The position numbers and the translations under genes were made by a program. The notes beneath the pieces are model-generated. The model worked only from the letters and a program-made list of their open reading frames with translations. It did no database searches and was not told where the DNA came from. A stretch of DNA of 64,000 nucleotides from Rhizophagus irregularis (Eukaryota > Glomeromycota > Glomeromycetes > Glomerales > Glomeraceae). The stretch lies in contig NC_089435.1 of NCBI RefSeq assembly GCF_026210795.1, positions 2,418,001 through 2,482,000 on the forward strand, in the 5' to 3' direction. Positions 45,330-56,039 of the stretch are shown here, piece by piece. How positions within the stretch are numbered: the stretch's first letter is position 1; each line of letters starts with the position of its first letter.

Positions 45330-46457
45330 TTAATCAATTTCTTTCAAAGGATACGGATTTTTAAAGAGATTGGCTTTCAATCCTTCATTAGGAAGTATTG
45401 ATCTGACATAATCGAATGTTTTCCCTGCTATGCAAGCATAATGCAAGTCTCGTGGATCAAATCGAGGAGTTTTGATTAACTTCCTATATGTATGTTTAAG
45501 TTGTCTTTTCTCACTTTCCGTACGACAATTAATAAAGCCATAATCTACATTCACGGAAGGTACGAGACGTGCGGATTCGCTTAGCGCATATTGCTTGAGG
45601 TCGTAAACACTTTTATTTGGTTGATTATGCCCACGAACTTCTATCTTGTTTTCTGATAACCAATTACAATTATTACTGCTACAATATTTCCTTAATAAAT
45701 CCAATATTGTTCCAGATAAGTAAGCATCATGGAATTCATCGACCTTACAGTCCTCTTGAATAATTAGTTCCTTATACAAATCAGCCAACCGTCTTTCTTC
45801 TATCTCTCCTAAATGATCACTACCAAATTTACAAGAACAAAACCCAAAGTCAATCCAATTTTGTTGATCAATCCCCGGAATATGATCACTGAGTATAGTT
45901 ATATAGAACAAGCAAACAATACGTTTTGTTTCTGGAAGAGATTTGATGGGAACTGTTAGATCATGCTCGGAAAGATATGGTTTAACCATTGCATGAAGCT
46001 TATTCGCTATTTCTTTATTAGATTTTTCGCCCTCGTATTTTCGTAGACCCTGCAACACATGTTCATTTTTTAAGAACCATTGATAGTATCCGCTAGTGGT
46101 GTTCGAATCTTCAAAAGCCTTTTTGATGTGAAATGGCAAATTTCCACTTTTCCACCATGAATGGAGCTGAGAAGCACTGCATTCTATATACTTTATAAGA
46201 CCACCATACAAGCCTAAAAGCATTGATTCTTCCTCAGGATATACGCAATTGCAAAAGCCGTATTCATATCGCACCGCGTAGTTCGTGGGAAGTGTATCAC
46301 TAAAAACATCCTTAACAAGAATTTCCGCAGACCTTGAAGGACAATCTCGTACATGATTAGGATAGTCTTCTTTTTGGCACGATTTACTACAGTAATACTT
46401 AGTATGACATCTCGAACAACGTTGAGTTGTAGGTTTTTCACATATACTGCATTTCAT
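45330..46457 (-). CDS. MYND zinc-finger protein, 375 aa (copy 1)
   Basis: Single exon. Residues 3 to about 40 form an MYND finger: CSICEKPTTQRCSRC, then YYCSKSCQKEDY and HVRDC, with all seven Cys and the His in place. MYND fingers bind proline-rich peptides and usually mediate protein-protein contacts in nucleus or cytosol. The rest is a soluble region of unknown fold with three similar segments, each containing YGFCNC, FGFCSC or YGFINC and ending in a leucine-rich helix, so it may be an internal threefold repeat. ATG 46455-46457 is the start because the paralogue aligns from the same MKCSICEK. It is close to the copy at 48454-49587 along the whole length. Confidence 0.9.
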   Translation of the reverse strand: MKCSICEKPTTQRCSRCHTKYYCSKSCQKEDYPNHVRDCPSRSAEILVKDVFSDTLPTNYAVRYEYGFCNCVYPEEESMLLGLYGGLIKYIECSASQLHSWWKSGNLPFHIKKAFEDSNTTSGYYQWFLKNEHVLQGLRKYEGEKSNKEIANKLHAMVKPYLSEHDLTVPIKSLPETKRIVCLFYITILSDHIPGIDQQNWIDFGFCSCKFGSDHLGEIEERRLADLYKELIIQEDCKVDEFHDAYLSGTILDLLRKYCSSNNCNWLSENKIEVRGHNQPNKSVYDLKQYALSESARLVPSVNVDYGFINCRTESEKRQLKHTYRKLIKTPRFDPRDLHYACIAGKTFDYVRSILPNEGLKANLFKNPYPLKEID

Positions 46458-46824
46458 TTTTTTTTACAATATTCGAGACGAAAAAAAGAATGATGTATTT
46501 ACCAACAATTTCGTAAAAAATGTCAATATAAATATATAAATATTGACTGATACATGTAACACAATTAAGCCCCATGACGGTCCGAAATTTTATCTAAATA
46601 TAGTTTAAACTCGTACAAGTACGTTCCGTCAGAATGTCGCACAAGTTATCGTATGATAATAATGATACTCAATATATAAACATTAAAATCATTGAAACAT
46701 GCTTACATTATTATTTAATTTTCTTTGTACACAGTGGTCTAACCTTATCAGCGATGTGTTTTTTTTAAGAAATGTAAAAATTAGTACGAAAACGTTAATA
46801 AGATTTTTTTAAATTAATTAATGA
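46458..46824. repeat. Duplicated upstream region of MYND copy 1
   Basis: The first 210 bp (to about 46665) aligns with 49588-49770 upstream of copy 2; shared words include GAATGATGTATTTA, CTGATACATGTAACACA and CAGAATGTCGCAC. The promoters were therefore carried along in the duplication. Confidence 0.7.
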
Positions 46825-47305
46825 TCATGGTTTAAACTCGAACCAAAACTGAAATGGTTTATCTTTTGAGCGATGGTTTTATTTCAAATGTTCAATCCAG
46901 TAAACCGAACTGAACTATAATAAAATCTTTTGATGAAAATTCGATTCAATATCAATTAATTATGATGAAAATAATTGGTAACGTAATAAATTTACTGTAA
47001 AAAGTTTTTTTATTTTATTTAAACAAATTCTATAAATTTTTTGTTCCATTTTTAATTGTAAATAAATTTATTAATAAATATTGATTATGTTTTAATTTTG
47101 AGTGTAAATGATTTATGTAAAATTTAATATTAAATTTATTTAATTATACAGTATAAAAGCAACAAATCAAAGGAAATTGATAAATTTTTTTAGTTTGGTT
47201 TATTTCGAGAAAAAAGTTGTGCTTCAACTGAATCGTGATTCACTGATTCAAAGTGTGAACAAATTGAGTGTGAATTAGTTCAGTTCGAAAATCAGTTTAA
47301 TAAAT
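46825..47305. repeat. Dispersed element with GTTCAGTTCG words, copy 1
   Basis: Bounded by stretches rich in AACCGAACTGAAC on the left and AGTTCAGTTCGAAAATC on the right. Its interior (ATTGATTATGTTTTAATTTTG) resembles 50500-50530 in the second copy. A hAT-like MITE is possible; termini are not exact. Confidence 0.45.
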
Positions 47306-48453
47306 TATGACCGTCCATGGTCATATATCAACTTTTATAAACATAATATATTTATGGAGTATCACTAAGGTCAAAGTCGATAATCGCTTATCTATTATTA
47401 TCATTATTGGGATGATCTATAATCCTCTGATGTGTTTAGATCTAGAATTGTCGATGCGAGTAGCGAATCATAAAAAACCCTCAAAATCAATTTAAAATTA
47501 AAAATTAAAAAAATATGCGTACGTAACAAAAATAAACAAATTTATAATTAGATCTTACATTTTAAACTTTTAAGTAATGTTACATCATTTGTTTTTTTGT
47601 GATTCACGATTTTTTAAATTGAAAGAAAATACGTGGGAAAAAAATATAGCAAAGTGTACAAAAGTGATCAAACATAAAAAAGTCATGTCAGTTCTTACTA
47701 ATGAAGGAATTGAAAGTATAACATACTAAAGAAATAATAATAAAAAGATGGTAACTGTAGATGATAGTTGATATTTTCATCTTATTCTTTATTTATATTG
47801 TTACTGCCAACGTTTTAATAAAAATGATCCAAAATATAGACAATATTTATCATAATCATTTCTACTCATAAAAATATGACCATTAATCACTTTCTTCTCT
47901 AAATTAATCTTTCAAATCGCAACCGTGATGGAGATTGGATCGATTGGGTCCGTGCAGTTGGCGCAACGTGCATTGTTTTAAATGATATGCGCGATATTTC
48001 ATAACGGCGCTTACAAGCTATGATTTTATTTTATTTATAAGAATGCATATGGCTTCATGAATTTTTATAGCGCTTGTTCATTATAACTTCTAGCAGTACT
48101 CTTAATGACAAAATTTAGTACACTACACATATAATCTAATTTTTTTTTTATATTAGTTATTTTATGGTTTTTTATGTATTATCATCTTAAATATTACACA
48201 AATTATTATATATAAATTTCTTTGATTTTTGCAAAGAATATCATTTTTGCGCCCCCATCATTAGTGTTATAAAAGCGTAAATTGTAATTGGACAAATTTG
48301 ATTCACAAGTGAGATATCATGTTATTTATTTAATGATTGGTTAGAATAAAAAATACACATAAATATTCAATTTCTTAAAAGGCAAATATATATATATATA
48401 TGAAACGGTGCAAATACAAATAACAAATACATAAAATATAATCAGTTGGTTGA
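47306..48453. other. Spacer between MYND paralogues
   Basis: No gene. 47915-48020 is unusually GC-rich (GGTCCGTGCAGTTGGCGCAA) but has no open frame or recognisable RNA fold. A 62-codon frame at 47307-47495 has no recognisable motif. Confidence 0.45.
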
Positions 48454-49587
48454 TCAAATATCTTTCAAAGGATACGGATTTTTAAAGAGCTCGGCTTTCA
48501 ATACTTCATCAGGAAGAATGGATTTGACATAATCAAATATTTTTCCTGCTAAGCAAGCTTCATGTAAATCCCGTGGATCAAATCGAGGAGTTTTGATTAA
48601 CTTCCTATACATATGTTTAAATTGCCTTTTCTCATCTTCCGTACGACAATTTATAAAGCCATAATCTACATACACAGGAGGCACGAGACGTGCAGATTCA
48701 CTCAACGCATACTGCTTGAGATCGTAAACACTTTTATTTGGTTGATGGTATCCACGAACTTCTATCTTGTTTTCTGATAGCCAATTGCAATCATTACTGC
48801 TACAATTTCTCCTTAACAAATTCAATATTGTTCCAGATAAGTAAGCATCATGGAATTCATCGACCTTACAGCCTTTTTGAACGATTAGATCTTCATAAAA
48901 ACTAGCCAACCGATTTTCTTCCGTCAATCTTAAGTAATCATTGTAATCATCACCAGATTTACAGGAGCAAAACCCAAAGTCAATCCAATTTTGTTCTTCA
49001 ATCTTTACAATATATCCACAGAGTATTGTCACATAGAATGCAAAAACATTACGTTTTGATTCTGGAAGAGATTTGATGGGAATTGTTTGATCATGCTCGG
49101 AAAGATATGGTTTAACCATTCCATAAACCTTATCCGCTATTTCTTTATCAGATTTTTCGCCCTCGTATTTTCGTAGACCATGTAACACATGTTCATTTTT
49201 TAAGAACCATTGATAGTATGCGTTGATGAAGTTCGCATCTTCAAAAGTCTTTTTAATGTGAAATGCCAAATTCCCACTTTCCCACCATGAATGGAGCTGA
49301 GATTTACTGCAATTTAAATACTTTATAAGGCCCTGATACAAGCCTAAAAGCTTTGATAGTTCCCCGGGATGCATGCAGTTGTAAAAGCCGTATTCATATC
49401 GCACTGCGTTGTCAATAGGAATCAAATCTTTATAAACATAATCAACAAGAATATTCACAGACTTTGAAGGACACTCTTGTACATGATTAGAATAGTCCTT
49501 TTTTTGGCACGATTTACTACAGTAATACTTAGTATGACATCTCGAACAACGTTGAATTGTAGATTTTTCACATATACTGCATTTCAT
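48454..49587 (-). CDS. MYND zinc-finger protein, 377 aa (copy 2)
   Basis: Single exon, same layout as 45330-46457: MYND finger CSICEKSTIQRCSRC...YYCSKSCQKKDY...HVQEC, then three YGFYNC/FGFCSC/YGFINC segments. The open frame extends 48 codons upstream to 49731, but that part corresponds to the non-coding upstream region of copy 1, so MKCSICEK at 49587 is the start. The two proteins share most residues, with small indels such as DYNDYLR near the middle. Retained frames over 377 codons indicate both are under selection or the duplication is recent. Confidence 0.9.
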   Translation of the reverse strand: MKCSICEKSTIQRCSRCHTKYYCSKSCQKKDYSNHVQECPSKSVNILVDYVYKDLIPIDNAVRYEYGFYNCMHPGELSKLLGLYQGLIKYLNCSKSQLHSWWESGNLAFHIKKTFEDANFINAYYQWFLKNEHVLHGLRKYEGEKSDKEIADKVYGMVKPYLSEHDQTIPIKSLPESKRNVFAFYVTILCGYIVKIEEQNWIDFGFCSCKSGDDYNDYLRLTEENRLASFYEDLIVQKGCKVDEFHDAYLSGTILNLLRRNCSSNDCNWLSENKIEVRGYHQPNKSVYDLKQYALSESARLVPPVYVDYGFINCRTEDEKRQFKHMYRKLIKTPRFDPRDLHEACLAGKIFDYVKSILPDEVLKAELFKNPYPLKDI

Positions 49588-49774
49588 TTTACAATATTCG
49601 GGACGAAGAAAGAATGATGTATTTATTAACAATTTTATAAAAATGTTATTATCAATATACTGATACATGTAACACAGTTTCGTCTGAAATTGATGATCTT
49701 TTAATCTAAATATAGTATTAAACTCGTACAAGTATGTTCCGGTCAGAATGTCGCACTGATTATCATATGATAAC

Positions 49775-50650
49775 TAGTTTGGTTCAGCTATCACTGAGTG
49801 AACTAAACTATGGTTAGTTAGTTCAGGACCCAGAAATATATATACAGGGGTAGGGTACACAGATGCGTCGCCATCATAGTGGAGTAAAGTTTTGATTTGT
49901 GTACAATTTTAGAATTTTTCATCTATAGTTAGGTCATCAAGATTGCGTATTTTTTATCAAAATTTTTATATGTAAAAAAATTAGTTTGCGTATTTTTGGC
50001 CTAAATTTGGCTAATTTTATATATAATATATTTACTGTATGTACTTATTTAATTAACCGCATTGTAATATTTAGTATTAATTGAAAGAAATTTCTAAGGG
50101 TTAAAAAGTGAAATTTTAGATAAATATTATTAAAAAAATGGTAAATTCTATTTTTTCACATTAGTACTTGGTTTTAAATAATATAGAAGCCATGATAAAA
50201 TAATTAATTACTCAATGTCTGAAATTTTATTTGCGTATTTTTGCAGGATTTTCAATATCAGGTGTCAATTATGCGTACTACTCATATAAAAAGTCTCTGC
50301 GTACAGCTCATAGTAAAAAAATTTTTCGCCACCTGACCCCTATATATATATTTCTGGGTCCTGTTAGTTCAAATATTCTGTTCAGTGATGTCAATTTCAA
50401 CTAACTAATTTATAATAAATGGAAGTGAATTGAAACATAACTTTAGATTTCATTTTTTTAAATCATATTTATTGAAAAGTATATATTAACCGGATTGCCA
50501 GAAATACGTTTTAATTTTGATGAGCGTAAATAGTAGATTTATTTAACAAATCAAATCCAGACTGCTGATGAATTCGGTTCAGTTCGAAAAAAAAGTTTGA
50601 ACTGAATCAGGTTCATCTGGTTCGATTCATGAACTGCGCTGTTTCATACT
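49775..50650. repeat. Dispersed element with GTTCAGTTCG words, copy 2, interrupted
   Basis: Related to 46825-47305 (edges with GGTTCAG and GAATTCGGTTCAGTTCG). A separate MITE (49824-50363) is inserted inside it. The two copies sit at corresponding places upstream of the two MYND genes. Confidence 0.45.
49824..50363. mobile_element. MITE nested in another repeat
   Basis: Inverted termini CAGGACCCAGAAATATATAT and its inverse ending CTGGGTCCTG extend over about 30 bp. The flanks TTAGTTCA at 49818-49825 and 50364-50371 are identical over 8 bp, overlapping the first two bases of the left terminus; the duplication is therefore 6 or 8 bp depending on where the end is set. Same family as 9149-9375. 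No coding capacity. Confidence 0.75.
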
Positions 50651-52715
50651 GAATAAATTTCATATCCTTCTATCTACTAAAATACTATTAGTGTATGGGG
50701 TACTATACCAGACCACTATGTTACGCTAAAACGTAACTAAAATTGAATGAATACCTAATAACACAGCTGCAGACCGAAAAATTAACCTAAACTAATGTGT
50801 TAGTACCTATCAATTTATAGCTATTTGTGGTTTTTTTTTTGACTAATTTCACATTTTTTGTAGTTTTTATATCTTTAACTTACAAATCTAAAAGAATTTT
50901 AAATACTACAACTAAATTAACCAAAATTCTATCCATTTACCATGAATTAAAATTTTCTTATTTCTCTTTCTAGTTGTATATTTATAAATTGAAGTCGTTT
51001 TTTTTTTACAATAACATTCACTTAAAAGATCTTTTAAAAGCATGTCAAGCTCCCCCATGAAAATGACCTCTTGTTAGTATATAAACGAATTATTAAAAAT
51101 TTTTGTAAAAGGAAATAATCTGACATGGAAGTAAACTTTGGCTATCTTTGACAAATCGCGCCTTTATCTTTCCTTTTTCCGAAATATATGAAAATTTATC
51201 CCTAAATGTGTGATTAAATAAATCCGATTGTGATGTAATGTGTATTTTAAAATCTTTTATAGTGAACATCATATACTTTTTTTTAAAAAAAAAAAAATTT
51301 TCGTCAAAAATTATATTCTTTTTTGAAAATGATCGGCATAACGTTCATATTTAGAGTCATTAATTTTTTTTTTTAAACTCTTATGAAGCGCGTGAATATT
51401 AAAGAATAAATTATTTACTACAAATCAATTTATCTATATATTACAAAGCAACGTGTTGCTATGCTATCCTATTATACGAGGCACAAAATATATTAAAGAT
51501 CGATCGCGCTCTTGTGTAACAGACTGAGATTACCCGGTTTTCTTTACTACAATATTATACATTTTCCCCCCCTATTACACCAAAAAATCTTATAGTGAAT
51601 AAAATATAGATTAGGGATGCTGAATGATGAAACAACGAAAGAAGTTAGATGAATATACGAATCAAGAAGAGGTGGTACAGACAGATAATTAGTGAGTTTA
51701 GACTTTAGACAAGTAAACAAAAGGAGAGAAATAATCACGTGATAGAAGATATTAAGAAGAAAAATTTAGACAGACAAAAATTTATAGTTATGGGACAATC
51801 GTTGAAAGTAATGTATTAGGAAACAAAAAGACCGACGAAAGAAGAATTAAAAGAGTACGGTGAATAAATACAGTTTGTTCGATAAGGCTTCCCGAAAATG
51901 AGGAAGAAAAAACGTGCTAAGACTGGTAAAGATAAGCAGAATTTTAAAGAAAATATATAAATGTAGGTTTGTATATAGTTATTAGCCATCAGATATATGT
52001 TTATTTTCTGAATAAATAATAAAAAAAATCAAAAATCCTATTGAAACCTAGTTTAACTAAAGATGTGAAGAAAATTCCAGAAAAGTATATTATCTGTTAT
52101 AATTAGAATTGTAATACTAAAAATATTTTCGTACAATATTGATAACAGTAATACAATAATAAAATGAAAATTTTTGTGTCTGAAATATTAATTTTTATTT
52201 ACTTGTTGTAAAATTCCACTATTTATCAAATCCACTAAATTATAAGTATTCATAGTAATTTTTAGATTAGTATTGTTAGGATTAATAACTTTTTTTATTT
52301 AGTTATATATTTAATTTTTTTTTTTTATGGGAAACTGAAAGAAACCGGAACGATTTTGATAGAAATCATTTTATATAAAATATTAAAAATCAACTAGTAA
52401 CGGTTTTTAACTTAGCTCTAAATTTATGTTTACTTTTTATTATCTTTTACAAATTGAACTTTTTCGGTTCCTATATAAATTTATTTTTCGAAAATAGAAA
52501 GAAATGCAACATTAAACTTCTACATTTTAAAATTTCCGATGTTGAAAGTCATTTTAATTGAAAATATCATAACAGCACCAAATATGTTTAATTATAAAAG
52601 AATGTATATAGAATAAAATAGGTAAAAATTTTAACTATCATTATTTTAGGGCAGTGTGTTTACTATTGTGTAAATTTTTATAAAAATAAATACTGTAAAC
52701 TAATGATCTAAAATT
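50651..52715. other. Long AT-rich spacer
   Basis: No supported gene. 51600-51960 is purine-rich on the plus strand without an open frame. Homopolymers and a CCCCCCC run near 51566 are the only structures. Confidence 0.5.
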
Positions 52716-54914
52716 TTAAAATTTGAATGAGAAAAGTTTATTAAAAAACTTATTTTGAAGTCTTTTTAATTTATTTTTTGCTGACTCATATCCTTGTTTG
52801 GCAGATTTTTCATACCAATAAATCGCTTTATCTATATCTTTTGCAATTCCATTTCCTTTTTCATACATTAAAGCAAGATTATATTGTGCTAAATCATGTC
52901 CTAAATTTGCAGCATTTTGATATAATTCAAATGCTTTTTGTTTATCAATTTTAGTTCCAATACCATTATTATAACAATATCCCAACATCATTAATCCTAT
53001 TATATGTCCTTCTTCAGCTGATTGTTTAAACAATTCAAAAGCTTTATTATAATCTTTTTCAACACCAATTCCATTTTTATATAAAATACCAAGATTATAC
53101 ACTGCACCTATATTTCCATTATTTGCAGCTTTTTCACTATATTCAAAAGCTAATTTTTTATTTTTTATAGTTCCATATCCATAAAAATAACACTCACCAA
53201 CAAAATTTTGTGCTAATGTATGATTTTTTTCTGATGCATTAATAAACAAATTAAATGCTTTATCATCATTTTTACTTGTTATAATTCCATAAAAATTAAA
53301 ATATCCAAGAATAAAAATAGAATTTGAACTATTTTGATTATTTAATAACCAATTATAAAATTCTTGTGAATTTAAATTATGATTATTAAAATATTCAATA
53401 ACTTGCTGCTTTAATAATTTCAAACTGATTCCTTTATTTTCTAATTTATAAATAAAATCATTTATTTCATCAACTATAATGTTAAAATCTTTTTCAGTTG
53501 AAAGATTTTCTTGTTCACTTGATATTGCCATAGAATCAATTTCTTTAGTATTCATTTTATCAAAATTTTGAATAAGTTGAGATAAATCTCCTTGTAATTC
53601 TGAACTATTAGTACTTAAAGAAGTCTCATTAAGTTCTTGTTCATTTGATATTTCATGATTTTCTACTATTACATCTGATTTTGTAATTATTGCCTTTAGC
53701 CAATCAACTACTTGATATATAGTTGGACGATTATCTGGTTCCCCATCCCAACATTCTAAAACCAAACATAATTTAGAATTAATAATATTTAGAATATAAA
53801 ATTTAAAAATTAAAATATTACTCACCGGTATAAATTTTAATATATTCTTCAGGAGTATCAGGAACAACAGTTTCTCTAAGACCTTGTAAAATTTCCACAG
53901 CTAAACCAACATCATATTCTTCATCCTCAACATAAAAAGGAGGCTGCCCACTAGATATTTCCCAAAATAATACGCCTATACTATAAATATCACTTTTTTC
54001 ATTTAATGAGAACATTTGTGTTGATTGATTATTATTGTCTCTTCGTCTACTAAAGCTTTTTGGATCGACATAAGGAATCACACCAAATAATTTAGATTGA
54101 AGATTAGATGATGTTCCAATTCTTTTAGATAATCCAAAATCTGCTAATTTGATTGTGTTATTACGGACTAGTATATTACAGGAGTGCTATTAAAGAAAAA
54201 TATAAATATATTTAAATTTTTTTTTTAAAATTAATAATACAAATACATTACCAAATCACGATGCACTATTTTTTCATTATGTAAGCATGATACGGCACAA
54301 GATAACTGGTATGCCATATTATATTTGTCATCCCAAGTAAGATTGTTAAAATTTTTCTTTAAATAACTTCGAAGAGTACCACCGTCGGCGTATTCTAATA
54401 CTAACCGATAATTATTATGATTTTCTAATGAATAAAAGAAGTAATTACTAAATAAACTTTTGTAAAATTTTGCGATTAAAAGAATATTATATTTATCAAA
54501 TGTGATGTTAATAATACCTAACTCAAGTTTTGTTATTCCATAGCAACTAATAATGTTATCATGGAAATCAACTTTACGTTGAATTTTTAACTGAATAAAA
54601 AAATAAAATATTTGAAATAAATATATTAGATAAAAATACATCGACGAAAAAAAATGTATTATACTGCATTAAAATACCTCACGAACGATTTCTTTCATGG
54701 TGAAGTTATTAAGACTAATAAACGATTTTAATGCAACTAGTTTTCCTGAATTTTTCCAATTTGCACGATATACGTTTCCGAAACCTCCAGTACCAATATG
54801 TTGAATATTATTAAATCCTTCATATTCATAAAATTTTAAATGTTCTTTATCAACAGCTTCTTCAATCCAATTAACCCATTCATTTGTATTATTTGTATTT
54901 TCGGTATCTTGCAT
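52716..54914 (-). CDS. Protein kinase with C-terminal Sel1 repeats, five exons, intact
   Basis: Exons 54914-54678, 54590-54518, 54424-54252, 54186-53826 and 53755-52716 join in phase to 627 residues. The kinase shows glycine loop GTGGFGNVY (41-49), lysine in VALKSF (63), catalytic HRDLHSCN (158-165), DFG (177-179) and KSDIYSIGVLFWEISSG in the activation/F-helix region, all canonical, so an active tyrosine-kinase-like enzyme is expected. An acidic, Gln/Ser-rich linker follows, then about five Sel1 repeats (YGYGTIKNKKLAFEYSEKAA..., NGIGVEKDYNKAFELFKQSA...) at roughly 455-615. The kinase is N-terminal to the repeats, the opposite of 18911-22675. Intron 2 (54425-54517) is 93 nt and free of stops in frame. 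Confidence 0.9.
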
Positions 54915-54986
54915 TTTGATATTATCGAACGTATTAAAGTTAAAAAAAAATGAGAAGCAACAATTGTTAAAGTTTTATTGTGTATG

Positions 54987-54997
54987 CCTATTATATA
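54987..54997 (-). promoter_or_regulatory. TATA box of the kinase-Sel1 gene
   Basis: TATATAATAGG on the minus strand, about 75 nt before the ATG at 54914. Confidence 0.4.
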
Positions 54998-55460
54998 AAT
55001 TTTTTTTCTCCGAATAGTCGCACAACGTACAGCGTGATTTTTAGTATTACCAAACAAAAAAGTCAATCAGTTACCTCAGCCATGGTACCGCAGTACCGCA
55101 GTAATTTACGTAAGAAAATTTTTTTTCTATAAAAAAATAAATCTGTTAAGAGATTATCAAAAAAAAAAAATTTATGATTTTTTTTTTAACTTTAGTCTTA
55201 CATACGAAATAGTTAAGTCTGTTAGACTTGAAATCAATTTTATTTTTAACGCCTTAGATGGTCAGATGACTCTCAAACTTCCATTCGAAGATAACGAAGA
55301 TAAACTCCCTAGTCCTGAAGGCATATTGAAAAATACTATAATTTGTATTATTATTTTCAATTAAAAGTATTATAAGTCACATAATTATTTTTGGTTCTAT
55401 TATTAGAATATATACTTTTACGTTATTTGAATAAAATTGAATAAATGATTCCTATCACAA

Positions 55461-55652
55461 TCATTCCAACAACATATTTGAAATTTTTTTTTTAAAATGT
55501 TTTATTATAAGATGAAAGAAAGAGTATTCTGATTTATCAAAAGTATCATTACATAGTTTACATTTATATTGTTGTTTAGAATTATATAAATATAATAAAA
55601 ACGTTGCCTTTTTTAAAAAAAAATTTAGAGGTTTTTTTTTCATTTCTTTCAT
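55461..55652 (-). pseudogene. C2H2 zinc-finger-like fragment
   Basis: A 63-codon frame contains CKLC, 12 residues later H, then IIKH, exactly the C-x2-C-x12-H-x4-H spacing of a classical C2H2 finger. The rest is Lys/Phe-rich. No start context or neighbouring exon was found. It may be a relic or an exon of an unassembled gene. Confidence 0.35.
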
Positions 55653-55674
55653 ATTGAGAAAGTTTCAATCCAAA

Positions 55675-55962
55675 TTAGAAAATTTTCAATCGATTGACGG
55701 TAGTGATAAAATTCAGTAAAGAAAGAATTTCGAGTTTTAGTAAATAAATTTCTTTTAAATTATTAACATCAACACTATTTTTCATTTTAAACAAATTATG
55801 AAAACAAATTTTTAATTCCGCTAGATTAATAAGAATCGAAATTGTTTGAATAATTAAAGCGCAATTACAAAGTTCAAGAATTCTTAAAGAATTAGAATAA
55901 TAAGAATTATCGTGTTTAAATTTATTTTCTCTCAAATTTTTTGTGAGAGAAATAAATAGCAC
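55675..55962 (-). pseudogene. F-box/LRR-like fragment
   Basis: A 95-codon frame with leucine-rich repeats (NSLRILELCNCALII, LINLAELKICFHNLFKM, NLKEIYLLKLEILSLLNF) typical of the C-terminal part of the expanded F-box-like families. It lacks the F-box and stops early. Probably a pseudogene. Confidence 0.5.
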
Positions 55963-55998
55963 TTACATTATATTAACATTGTAATTTATCTTCGAAAC

Positions 55999-56037
55999 TG
56001 AATTTCTGCTGCTTTTTGACACCAATGAAAGGCTTTT
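55999..56037 (-). pseudogene. Sel1-repeat relic
   Basis: Thirteen codons on the minus strand match the repeat consensus (KAFHWCQKAAEI) and end in unrelated sequence. A stray piece of the Sel1 family, 26 kb from the nearest array on this side. Confidence 0.6.
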
Positions 56038-56039
56038 GA

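Noticed and set aside
49588-49731. 48-codon N-terminal extension of MYND copy 2
   Set aside because: The matching region of copy 1 is not open, and both proteins align from MKCSICEK.
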